A stretch of 7,490 nucleotides of DNA from Bacteroidales bacterium (GTDB lineage Bacteria > Bacteroidota > Bacteroidia > Bacteroidales > JAADJA01), in NCBI GenBank assembly GCA_021107975.1, contig JAIORT010000465.1, positions 1-7,490 on the forward strand, read 5' to 3'. The number at the start of each line of letters is the position of its first letter. Positions within the stretch are counted from its first letter, which is position 1. This document shows positions 1 through 6,725 of the stretch, piece by piece. The notes beneath the pieces were generated by a model. It was not told the DNA's origin and ran no database searches. It was given only the letters and a program-made list of their open reading frames with translations. The position numbers were made by a program, and so were the translations under genes.

Positions 1-2006
1 CCTAACAAAGGGTTCAAATCCATTTCCATTATTTCAGGTGCTGCATTCAGTAAAGCTGAAACCATTACAATAATATCAGCAAATTTATTAACGCTGACGC
101 CTTCCTGTCCGCGGACTCCTTCAAATATCTTATAGCATTTCAAATTTTTAATCATTAATTTAGCTTCTTCAGTGCCTACCGGAGCCAAAGCAGATTGGAC
201 ATCCTTAAAGACTTCAATGAAAATACCACCCATTCCGCACAGTACAATATGCCCGAATTTGGGTTCAAATTTAGCACCTATAAAAAGCTCAATGCCCGAA
301 AGCATTGGCTGAACAAGGATAGCTGTTACATCTTTGATTTTTATCATCCGTGCGAATTCCTTTTCGACGGTTTCCCTGTCTTCAATATTTAACACTACAC
401 CACCCACATCAGATTTATGTAAAGGACCGATCACCTTCATAACAACGGGATATCCCAGTTTATTTGCCGCCTGTCTTGCTTCATCTGTTGTTTTAACAAC
501 TGCTTCGCCTGACCGTGGTATTCTGCCGGCGTCGAGTAATTCCTGTACTGCAACAGGTGGAAGATAACCCGAATCCGATTGTGAGATTACCGAACGGATC
601 TTAACTTTGTCAATATCCGGTAAAATAATTGAATCATGTTGAGGTTTGGGAGTAAAATATACTTTAGATAGAGCTTTTCCAAGCGGCACCTCATCAGGGA
701 AGTTTATTCTGCCTTTTGATAAAAATTCTCCCACAGCCTGCTCTGCTGTGTGGACTGAAGGAAGCACCGGGTAAATAGGTTTCCGTGATGATTCCATTTT
801 TGCATCCAGAACCTCATAAACATCATTTATAGGAACCAATCCGGGTGTGCCGAAAATAACAACCATTGCATCAATATGGTCAAATTTATTATCAACATAA
901 TCAATGATTGTTGCAAGTTGATCCGCAGTTCCGGTTGCCAGAAAGTCGATAGGATTTTCCACTGAAGAACCTGGAAAGAGTCTTTTTTTTAATTCATTCG
1001 CATAATCGCCTTTAATTGGTGGTACTTCCAAACCTCCATTTGACAGAGCATCGGCTAACATTACGCCAGGCCCACCTGCATGGGTGATTACGGCAATGTT
1101 TTTTCCTTTCAATTCAGGGTGCATAAATACTGAACCCACCGATATTAATTCCTCTATTCCATCACATCTTACAATCCCTGATTTTCTGAACAATGCATCC
1201 ACAGCAATATCCGAGCTGGCAAGCGCGCCCGTATGCGATGATGCAGCACGACTTCCTGCCTCTGTAGTTCCTGATTTGATAGCAGCTATTTGACAACCTT
1301 TTCGAATCAGGGAAGAAATATGTTTCAATAGTAACTGTGGCTTATTAATAGTTTCGATATAAAGCAGCTTTACTTTAGAGCTTTTTTGAGGATCAAAATT
1401 TTCATCAAGATATTGAAGTATTTCTTCCACGCCCATCTGTGCTGAATTACCAACCGAAAGAACATTTGCAAAAGTCAAACCTTTTGGAATACCGGCTTCC
1501 ATGATGAAACAAGCCGTGGCTCCCGAACCAGAAATAAAATCGCAACCTTTCGGGTCAAGCTTTGGGATTGGTTTAGTGAAAACGCCGTGATAGTTTGGAG
1601 TTAAAACACCTATACAGTTCGGACCTATTAATGCCCCGTTATATTTATTTATCTGCCCGACAATTTTTTGTTCCAATATTTTTCCTTCCTCACTTTCTTC
1701 GCTGAATCCTGCCGAAATAATAATGAAAGCTCTGGTGTGTTTTTTCTCGGTAAGTATTTTTATAACATCAAAGATGAATTTAGCCGCAATGGCAATTATG
1801 GCAAGGTCAACATCGGGAAGATCATAAGGATTTTGATAGCTTTTAATTCCCTGAACTTCGGTTTCTTTAAGGTTGATAACATACAGTTTTCCTTTGTAAT
1901 CTCCATCAATAAGATTCTTTAATACCTTACCGCCGGGCTTTGAAACGTCATTCGATCCGCCCACAACAACAATGCTTTTCGGGTCAATTAATTGTTTATT
2001 GATCAT
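1..2006 (-). CDS. NDP-forming acyl/acetyl-CoA synthetase, fused alpha-beta form (3' end beyond window)
   Basis: I translated this frame by hand: it is open from ATG at 2006 to the left edge, giving 668 residues without a stop. The N-terminal CoA-binding Rossmann domain (about 1-125) has GGSNDVSKPGGK at 16-27. A succinyl-CoA-ligase-like domain follows (about 145-290), with SGSGAT near 160 and AASSHTGALASSD around His258, matching the phosphohistidine of the archaeal ACD alpha subunit. A third domain contains GGPGVMLADA and NPIDFLATGTADQ. The ATP-grasp beta-type domain starts near 470 with HKSDVGGVV at 530-538, and EMDLNPLL, the usual metal-binding end of ATP-grasp, lies at the window edge. Family members are about 690-710 residues, so probably only some tens are missing. 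Family role: acetyl-CoA (or another acyl-CoA) + ADP + Pi gives the acid + ATP + CoA in the cytoplasm, making ATP in fermentation or acid activation in reverse. The acyl specificity cannot be read from sequence. It is divergent from the AI-2E gene. No frameshift was seen. Confidence 0.93.
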   Translation of the reverse strand, partial: MINKQLIDPKSIVVVGGSNDVSKPGGKVLKNLIDGDYKGKLYVINLKETEVQGIKSYQNPYDLPDVDLAIIAIAAKFIFDVIKILTEKKHTRAFIIISAGFSEESEEGKILEQKIVGQINKYNGALIGPNCIGVLTPNYHGVFTKPIPKLDPKGCDFISGSGATACFIMEAGIPKGLTFANVLSVGNSAQMGVEEILQYLDENFDPQKSSKVKLLYIETINKPQLLLKHISSLIRKGCQIAAIKSGTTEAGSRAASSHTGALASSDIAVDALFRKSGIVRCDGIEELISVGSVFMHPELKGKNIAVITHAGGPGVMLADALSNGGLEVPPIKGDYANELKKRLFPGSSVENPIDFLATGTADQLATIIDYVDNKFDHIDAMVVIFGTPGLVPINDVYEVLDAKMESSRKPIYPVLPSVHTAEQAVGEFLSKGRINFPDEVPLGKALSKVYFTPKPQHDSIILPDIDKVKIRSVISQSDSGYLPPVAVQELLDAGRIPRSGEAVVKTTDEARQAANKLGYPVVMKVIGPLHKSDVGGVVLNIEDRETVEKEFARMIKIKDVTAILVQPMLSGIELFIGAKFEPKFGHIVLCGMGGIFIEVFKDVQSALAPVGTEEAKLMIKNLKCYKIFEGVRGQEGVSVNKFADIIVMVSALLNAAPEIMEMDLNPLL

Positions 2007-2095
2007 AAAAATATTTCAGTATTTTTTCAATATAAGGTGCTAAAGTAACAAACTATAATAAATAAAGATTAGAGAAAATATAAATTTATTTTTAT

Positions 2096-2103
2096 TATTT
2101 TTG
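2096..2103 (+). promoter_or_regulatory. possible -7 box (TATTTTTG) for the AI-2E gene
   Basis: TATTTTTG fits the Bacteroidota -7 consensus TAnnTTTG and lies 19 bp before the ATG at 2123, implying a leader of roughly 13 nt. No TTG was found at the -33 distance, and the surroundings are so A/T-rich that a chance match is quite possible. The whole spacer 2007-2122 otherwise shows only A/T-rich sequence and no stable hairpin. Confidence 0.25.
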
Positions 2104-2122
2104 AAAATTAAAAAATAAAATT

Positions 2123-3229
2123 ATGATTAAAAATAAAACACGTGCCGAACGTATCTCCCCTGCATTAATGATCGCTGCATTTATCATCATCATTGCAGGA
2201 GTAATGTATGCAAGTTCAATTATTACGATGATGCTAATGGCTCTTTTTATCAGTATCATCTGTGCGCAACCGATTAATTGGCTTAAAAAAAGAAAGGTGC
2301 CTAATGGACTCGCTATTGTTATTGTCTTATTGGGGATTATATTGATTTTCTTTGGACTTGGCGAGTTGATAGGAGAATCATTAGCAGGATTTTCAAAAAA
2401 TGCCCCCAAATATGAAGATAGTCTGAATAAAATGGGAAGCACAGTTTTTCAGTCATTGAATGATAAAGGGTTTAATATTTCACATGATAAGCTAATGAAT
2501 ATGCTTGATCCGGGTAAGATTATAAATTTTACTGGCACAATGATCAGCGATCTTGGTGAAATAATGGGAAGTACGATTTTAATTCTTTTTGTTGTTCTTT
2601 TTATACTCCTGGAATTTAATAGTTTTTCGATTAAAGCCAAAGCAATAGTAAAAATCCCGACAGAATCGTTAAATTATTTAGAAAAGATAGGGAAAAGTAT
2701 CCGTTATTATTTGGGAATAAAAACAATAACCTGTCTTTTAACAGGTATATTCATCTGGGTATGTCTGGCAATTATCGGTGTTGATTATGCGATATTATGG
2801 GCATTGATGGCTTTTCTGTTGAATTATATTCCAACTATCGGATCAATTATCGCAGGTATTCCTGCGGTATTATTTGCATTAATTCAATTGGGATTTGGAG
2901 GCGCATTGTGGACTATCGGAGGCTATGTTACAGTTAATATGTTGATTGGGAATGTAATCGAGCCTAAGATGATGGGAAAAGGAATGGGGCTATCGACACT
3001 TGTCGTTTTTATTGCACTTATTTTTTGGGGATTTGTGCTTGGAACCGTGGGTATGTTCCTGTCTGTTCCTCTTACAATGTCAATAAAGATCATGTTAGAA
3101 CAAAGCGAAAAAACACGATGGATCGCCATCCTGCTCGGCACACAGGAATACGCCCAAAGCATTGTGGATGAAAGGCAGTCGGCAGGCAGGAGTCAACAGT
3201 CCACAGTCGGCAGTCCACAATCAGAATAA
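2123..3229 (+). CDS. AI-2E/PerM-family inner-membrane transporter
   Basis: A 368-residue polytopic membrane protein. Hydrophobic segments are near 13-30, 31-48, 62-84, 148-166, 198-222, 224-252, 255-277 and 288-324. A polar, mostly helical insert (about 86-145) sits between the third and fourth, which is the family's usual layout. Diagnostic blocks are FLLNYIPTIGSIIAGIPAVL (231-250), NVIEPKMMGKGMGLS (277-291) and WGFVLGTVGMFLSVPL (302-317). Family members export varied small molecules or ions; TqsA is linked to AI-2 and some relatives to Na+/H+ exchange, so the substrate here is unknown. The last residues (about 350-368, rich in Q, S, G) are encoded by a 7-nt-period DNA repeat and are probably a dispensable tail. 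The gene stands alone, divergent from the CoA synthetase and convergent with nadD. ATG at 2123 is chosen because the first membrane segment follows about 12 residues later. Confidence 0.9.
   Translation: MIKNKTRAERISPALMIAAFIIIIAGVMYASSIITMMLMALFISIICAQPINWLKKRKVPNGLAIVIVLLGIILIFFGLGELIGESLAGFSKNAPKYEDSLNKMGSTVFQSLNDKGFNISHDKLMNMLDPGKIINFTGTMISDLGEIMGSTILILFVVLFILLEFNSFSIKAKAIVKIPTESLNYLEKIGKSIRYYLGIKTITCLLTGIFIWVCLAIIGVDYAILWALMAFLLNYIPTIGSIIAGIPAVLFALIQLGFGGALWTIGGYVTVNMLIGNVIEPKMMGKGMGLSTLVVFIALIFWGFVLGTVGMFLSVPLTMSIKIMLEQSEKTRWIAILLGTQEYAQSIVDERQSAGRSQQSTVGSPQSE
3173..3228. repeat. GC-richer 7-nt-period degenerate tandem repeat (nnnCAGT)
   Basis: Eight consecutive heptads can be read: AGGCAGT, CGGCAGG, CAGGAGT, CAACAGT, CCACAGT, CGGCAGT, CCACAAT, CAGAATA. 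Most share CAGT at the end. The array lies within the final codons of the AI-2E-family gene and supplies part of its stop codon. Its composition contrasts with the A/T-rich surroundings. Similar heptad runs occur in intergenic DNA of many Bacteroidota genomes (my recollection, not searched). Confidence 0.7.
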
Positions 3230-3234
3230 GGTGC

Positions 3235-3276
3235 AAAGTAAAAAGTTAAATGTTATAAGTTGATTTTTAAAGTAAA
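3235..3276. repeat. A/T-rich 7-nt-period degenerate tandem repeat (nAAGTTA-like)
   Basis: Heptads AAAGTAA, AAAGTTA, AATGTTA, TAAGTTG, ATTTTTA and AAGTAAA follow one another between the two convergent genes, six bases after the CAGT-type array. The first four are clear; the last two are poor. No GC-rich hairpin with a T tract is present in this 54-bp convergent gap, so no conventional intrinsic terminator is visible for either gene. Confidence 0.5.
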
Positions 3277-3283
3277 AAAAATC

Positions 3284-3871
3284 TCACTTCTCATAAAAAT
3301 GCATCTCACGAATGTATTCATAAACTTTATTGGGCAGCATGTATCGCATGTCTTTCCCTTCTTTGATGGATTTGCGGATGAATGTTGAGGAGATTTCCAT
3401 TAAAGGAGTTTTGAATATTTTTACTTTCGGATGTTTATCATATTTACTGCCTTTATATCCGGGACGGGCGTATATGTACATTTCGTAAAGCTCAAGAATA
3501 CGATGCGGATTTTTCCATTTGTCAAAAGTGGGCAACTGGTCGGAGCCGGCAAGAAGTACAAATTTCTTTTCCGGATACTTTTCTTCAAGGTAAGTAAGTG
3601 TATCAATGGTATAGGAAGGCTGCGGCATTTTAAATTCAATGTCGGTTACCCAAAAACGGGAATCATCTTCAATAGCAATACGAATAAGCATCAGCCGGTG
3701 GTAATCGGCAAGCAACGACTTCTTTTCTTTAAAAGGATTCTGCGGCGAAACCACAAACCACACTTTATCCAAGTCGGTGTACTCCACAAAATAATTGGCA
3801 ATAATCAAATGCCCGATGTGGATAGGGTTGAATGAGCCGAAGAATAAGCCGATTTTTTTGGATGGGTTCAT
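3284..3871 (-). CDS. nadD: nicotinate-nucleotide adenylyltransferase
   Basis: NadD transfers AMP from ATP to nicotinate mononucleotide, giving deamido-NAD and PPi in the cytoplasm, the penultimate step of NAD synthesis. The 195-residue length is typical. The nucleotidyltransferase signature GSFNPIHIGH lies at 12-21, with the (H/T)xGH histidines at 18 and 21. SPQNPFK is at 42-48, the GSDQLPTFDKWK block at 109-120, and the C-terminal ATP-binding ISSTFIRKSI at 160-169. ATG at 3871 puts the conserved beta strand KIGLFFGSF right at the N-terminus, as expected. It is convergent with the AI-2E-family gene (54 bp gap) and lies 274 bp downstream of the TonB receptor on the same strand. That gap contains its own candidate promoter, so an operon with the receptor is unlikely. 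Confidence 0.97.
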   Translation of the reverse strand: MNPSKKIGLFFGSFNPIHIGHLIIANYFVEYTDLDKVWFVVSPQNPFKEKKSLLADYHRLMLIRIAIEDDSRFWVTDIEFKMPQPSYTIDTLTYLEEKYPEKKFVLLAGSDQLPTFDKWKNPHRILELYEMYIYARPGYKGSKYDKHPKVKIFKTPLMEISSTFIRKSIKEGKDMRYMLPNKVYEYIREMHFYEK

Positions 3872-3944
3872 ATTATAGTTTTACTTTATTAATAAATAAA
3901 AAGATCACTCCCAAGCAGTAATAATCATTTTAATTTATTATTTG

Positions 3945-3975
3945 CAAATATAATATATCGTACGCACTATTGAAA
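3945..3975 (-). promoter_or_regulatory. candidate nadD promoter (TTTC-19-TATATTTG)
   Basis: Read on the minus strand, TATATTTG (3952-3945) is an exact match to the Bacteroidota -7 element TAnnTTTG. TTTC (3975-3972), one base off TTTG, is 19 nt upstream at a suitable -33 spacing. The implied leader to the ATG at 3871 is about 65-70 nt and is A/T-rich. One arm of the CGTACG inverted repeat lies in the promoter spacer. The -7 box also overlaps a 12-bp palindrome, TATTTGCAAATA (3939-3950). Confidence 0.4.
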
Positions 3976-3989
3976 ATATTACGTACGAT
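3957..3989. repeat. 8-bp perfect inverted repeat, possible operator at the nadD promoter
   Basis: ATCGTACG (3957-3964) and CGTACGAT (3982-3989) are perfect inverted repeats separated by 17 bp. Each arm itself contains the palindrome CGTACG, the two copies being 23 bp apart centre to centre. One arm is inside the spacer of the candidate nadD promoter and the other lies just upstream of its -33 region, as an operator bound by a dimer or two dimers would. The GC-containing arms stand out in A/T-rich DNA. No regulator is known to me for this sequence. Confidence 0.4.
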
Positions 3990-4070
3990 TATTTAATAAT
4001 GCACTTAAATAGAAATCCTCTTTAGCCTTAAACATAACGTAGCTTCGTTACAAACAAAATATTGGACACT

Positions 4071-4107
4071 GATTTGTTAAGATTTTTATGATTTGACTGA
4101 TTTTTTC
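4071..4107. repeat. GATTT tandem repeat, four units of 9-10 nt
   Basis: GATTTGTTAA, GATTTTTAT, GATTTGACT and GATTTTTTC follow directly on one another. The array lies about 40 bp beyond the stop codon of the TonB receptor. GATTT-type arrays like this recur between genes in Bacteroidota (recollection). It has no open reading frame of note and no strong hairpin. Confidence 0.55.
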
Positions 4108-4145
4108 TATCACCAAACAAAGTTTTAAAAGATAATAGTATAATC

Positions 4146-6563
4146 CTAAAACTTCAAACTTACCCCTGCCATAAAATTAAACTTTGCCTGCGGGAAGTAG
4201 CCATTATATTCTTTATAAATTCCATTTTCATAATAAGAATAAACCCATGCATTGGTTTCGTACTCCTCATCAAAGATATTGTTCAGGCTTAATATCAGGT
4301 CGATATGCTTGATAAAATTGGTTTTGATGGAATAATAGAATTTCAGGTCGTTAATAAAGTAAGGATCGAGGCTGCGCTCCATATTAGAAGTATTGTCAAC
4401 ATATTGCCTTCCGACATAACGGGAAAGTAAACTGATCTTGAAATTATTAACCGGTATGTAAGTCAGGTTACTGCCTGCAATTATATCAGGTGAAAAAGAA
4501 ATATCAGTTGTCCCTAATGTATCTGACTCCTGTTCCCAGGTATCCCAGTTATCGGTATAGAAAACAAAATCTTTAATTTTATTGTTGCTGTAAGTCAAAT
4601 TGAAGTTCCACTCAAGGTTTTTCAGTATTTTAACACCGCCTGCAATCTCTATCCCTGTTCTGTAGCTTTTCGGAACATTAATCAATATCGGGTCGCCAAC
4701 ATTATTTATCTTCCCTGTTAACACAAGCTGGTCTTTATAATCCATGTAATACAGGTTAGCTTCTAAATTCAGGAAATTGTTATGGTATTTATAACCAATT
4801 TCATAGTCGGTCAGCCTTTCGGGATTAATCATTTGTCCGGTATCGGCATCGCGATATACCGAACGATTGGGTTCTCTGTTAGCAATAGACAGTGAAGCGT
4901 AAAGACTGTTGTTTTCGTTCAAAGTTAAGTACACACCTGCTTTAGGATTAAAAAAGCTGAATGTATGCGACTGGGTCAAATCCTGAAGGTTATCGTGTAT
5001 TCCGTCAATAGAGTAATCGATTCCCCTGTATTGCAGATCAGCATACAGATTTATAAGATCACTGACCTGGTAACTGATTTTCCCGAAAATATGATAATCG
5101 GTTTTCTTTCCCGTATTTTCGTACCAGGGTTTATTTATAAAGCTATTGCTTGCATATTCCGCCCAGATGATATAACCATAATGGTCTCCAACATAGTAAT
5201 TCCATCCGCCACCAAAGGTCGCTTTGATATTCTGAGAATTATAATTAAGTGATAAATTAAAACCGTAAAAATCGTTATCGAGCCACTTTTGTCTGATAAG
5301 GTTTGTCCGGCTAATAGTATCACTGCCAATAATTACATCATCGAACCCGTATTTAGAATATTTCTGATTATTTTTATAGCTTTCGTAATATCCTTTTCCT
5401 TTTGTATAAAAAAGAGCTGAAGTAAGGTTCATACGTTTGTTAAACTCGTGTGCAAAATGCAACTGGTAATAATCCTGCCGGTAATTATCCGTTTGATTAT
5501 CATAATAACCAATAATATTTCCGTTCTTATCTTCCATTATTCCTGAAGGATTATACCTTCGGTTGGTTTTTAAACTATCCTTTGGTGTGCCATACCATGC
5601 CTGGTAGGTTTTTTCCTTGCCGGAAGTAATGATAGCTTTTAATATGCTTTTTTCTCCGAAATAACCTCCCGAAACATAAAACGATTTCAGGTCGGACCAG
5701 CCACGGTCAATATAACCATCAGATGATATAGCTGAAAGGCGACCATCAAAAGCCCATTTGCCATTTATTAATCCCGAACCGAACCTGACAGTATTTTTTA
5801 AAGTATTGAACGAGCCGGCAGCGCTGTTAATCTCTGCATAAGGATTGGGATTCAGTTTTGTGGTTTGGATATTGATACTGGCGCCAAAAGCTGCAGCACC
5901 ATTAGTTGAAGTTCCCACACCCCGCTGAATTTGAATATTGTCAACTGATGATGCAATATCAGGCAAATCCACAAAGAAAACACCATGCGATTCGGCATCA
6001 TTTACAGGAACTCCGTTCATTGTTACGTTGATACGTGTAATATCGGTTCCCCTTATCCTGATTCCTGTATAACCTACACCTGCACCGGCATCGGATGTTG
6101 TAACAACCGAGGGTGTGATTTGCAGAATATAAGGCAAATCCTGCCCGAAATTATTACCTGCAATTTGCTCATTATTCATCATGGAATAAGTCGAAGGTGA
6201 TTTTTCCTGTGCCCTGGTGGCTTGCACAATAATCTCGTCACTCAGGATGGCGCTGTAAGCCAGTTCAAAATCCACAGTTTGGTCAGCCTCTAAATCAATG
6301 TTTTTAATAACCGTCTTATAACCAACATACGAAACTTTAATGGCATGTTTGCCTTGTTTAAGATTACTTATCTTGTATATACCATTAAAGTTAGTTGAAG
6401 TTGATAAAAACGATTTATCGACTACCACATTAGCACCGGGTAAAGGTTTGCCCGATTCTTTGTCAGTAACCTTTCCTGAAATTGTAAATTGGGAAAAGGC
6501 TATAATTGGTTGTAAAATCAAGAGCAACAACCATACTTTAAAATTTAATTTTAATAGTCTCAT
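4146..6563 (-). CDS. TonB-dependent outer-membrane receptor, probable thiamine or precursor importer
   Basis: An 805-residue protein from ATG 6563. A signal peptide (1-24: K/R-rich start, WLLLLILQPIIAF core, cleavage near AFS-Q) is followed by a carboxypeptidase-regulatory-like domain (about 25-102: ISGKVTDKESGKPLPGANV, NFNGIYKI, VSYVGYK). Next come a TonB-box-like stretch (DEIIVQATR, 109-117), the plug (about 118-237, with IRIRGTDITRINVTMNGVPV, AESHGVFFVDLPDI and IQRGVGTSTNGAAAFGASI), and a beta-barrel ending in the classic aromatic terminus GVSLKF. Such receptors pull scarce ligands across the outer membrane using TonB-ExbBD energy. Ligand assignment rests on the TPP riboswitch in its leader; thiamin-regulated receptors of this kind are known in Bacteroides. 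An in-frame ATG at 6599 would add 12 residues before the signal peptide. I prefer 6563 because the signal peptide starts properly there and the upstream ATG sits inside a 16-nt palindrome. No thiamine synthesis gene is adjacent in the window. Confidence 0.9.
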   Translation of the reverse strand: MRLLKLNFKVWLLLLILQPIIAFSQFTISGKVTDKESGKPLPGANVVVDKSFLSTSTNFNGIYKISNLKQGKHAIKVSYVGYKTVIKNIDLEADQTVDFELAYSAILSDEIIVQATRAQEKSPSTYSMMNNEQIAGNNFGQDLPYILQITPSVVTTSDAGAGVGYTGIRIRGTDITRINVTMNGVPVNDAESHGVFFVDLPDIASSVDNIQIQRGVGTSTNGAAAFGASINIQTTKLNPNPYAEINSAAGSFNTLKNTVRFGSGLINGKWAFDGRLSAISSDGYIDRGWSDLKSFYVSGGYFGEKSILKAIITSGKEKTYQAWYGTPKDSLKTNRRYNPSGIMEDKNGNIIGYYDNQTDNYRQDYYQLHFAHEFNKRMNLTSALFYTKGKGYYESYKNNQKYSKYGFDDVIIGSDTISRTNLIRQKWLDNDFYGFNLSLNYNSQNIKATFGGGWNYYVGDHYGYIIWAEYASNSFINKPWYENTGKKTDYHIFGKISYQVSDLINLYADLQYRGIDYSIDGIHDNLQDLTQSHTFSFFNPKAGVYLTLNENNSLYASLSIANREPNRSVYRDADTGQMINPERLTDYEIGYKYHNNFLNLEANLYYMDYKDQLVLTGKINNVGDPILINVPKSYRTGIEIAGGVKILKNLEWNFNLTYSNNKIKDFVFYTDNWDTWEQESDTLGTTDISFSPDIIAGSNLTYIPVNNFKISLLSRYVGRQYVDNTSNMERSLDPYFINDLKFYYSIKTNFIKHIDLILSLNNIFDEEYETNAWVYSYYENGIYKEYNGYFPQAKFNFMAGVSLKF

Positions 6564-6620
6564 GGCAATAAAAATTAATTTATAAATGACTTTAGTCATT
6601 CAAAAGAGGGAATTGCCATA
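6561..6620 (-). promoter_or_regulatory. putative riboswitch expression platform: helix sequestering the receptor start codon
   Basis: On the minus strand, ATGGCAAT (6619-6612) is perfectly complementary to ATTGCCAT (6569-6562). The latter ends with the first two bases of the start codon at 6563-6561; a further U6620-G6561 wobble covers the third base. The 42-nt loop contains the palindrome AATGACTAAAGTCATT (6600-6585), which can form an inner hairpin. There is no T tract, so control of translation rather than termination is inferred. The pairing is directly visible; its regulatory role is an inference. Confidence 0.55.
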
Positions 6621-6630
6621 CTTGAATTTG

Positions 6631-6718
6631 AACTTTCATTTCCCTACGCCGGTATTACCCGGATCAGGTAAAAAGAGTATGTTCTCAGCCCGTAATTTTG
6701 GGGCACCCCATTTGAATT
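6631..6718 (-). promoter_or_regulatory. TPP riboswitch (THI element) upstream of the TonB receptor
   Basis: Read on the minus strand, the leader shows the conserved TPP aptamer in order: GGGGTGCCC (6709-6701), GGGCTGAGA (6691-6683) with the pyrimidine-binding CTGAGA, ACCTGATCC, and the P5 hairpin CCGG-GTAATA-CCGG. GGCGTAGGGAAA (6650-6639), which forms the pyrophosphate-binding side, closes the series. P3 pairs GCCC (6704-6701) with GGGC (6691-6688). P2 pairs GGGT with ACTC and needs one G-U pair. P1 is weak, with TTCA (6716-6713) able to pair with TGAA (6638-6635). Binding of thiamine pyrophosphate normally turns the downstream gene off. The aptamer ends about 68 nt before the receptor's ATG. 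Confidence 0.96.
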
Positions 6719-6725
6719 GATATTG

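Noticed and set aside
195..1922. Several short plus-strand frames across 195-1922
   Set aside because: All are shadows of the minus-strand CoA synthetase, which translates continuously with conserved motifs.
2028..2052. TTTG (2052-2049) and TATATTG (2034-2028) on the minus strand as the CoA synthetase promoter
   Set aside because: The spacing is only 14 nt and the -7 box is incomplete, so it is too weak to annotate.
2095..2442. 115-residue hydrophobic open frame antisense to the start of the AI-2E-family gene
   Set aside because: Its hydrophobicity mirrors the membrane segments of the real gene on the other strand; it has no family match I recognise.
2123..3229. Naming the AI-2E-family protein as a quorum-signal (AI-2) exporter
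   Set aside because: The family name does not fix the substrate, and no luxS or lsr gene is nearby.
3173..3276. Short repeats as a CRISPR array
   Set aside because: The units are 7 nt, degenerate, and without spacers or cas genes.
3431..3835. 134-residue open frame on the plus strand inside nadD
   Set aside because: It is antisense to a well-supported nadD, shows no recognisable domain, and is expected from the codon pattern of the true gene.
4035..4050. Hairpin TAACG-TAGCTT-CGTTA as a terminator of the receptor gene
   Set aside because: The stem is only 5 bp and no T tract follows on the minus strand; termination here is unproven.
6564..6599. Upstream in-frame ATG at 6599 as the receptor start (12 extra residues)
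   Set aside because: It would put a second hydrophobic stretch before a good signal peptide, the ATG lies in a 16-nt palindrome of the leader, and the leader helix targets the ATG at 6563.
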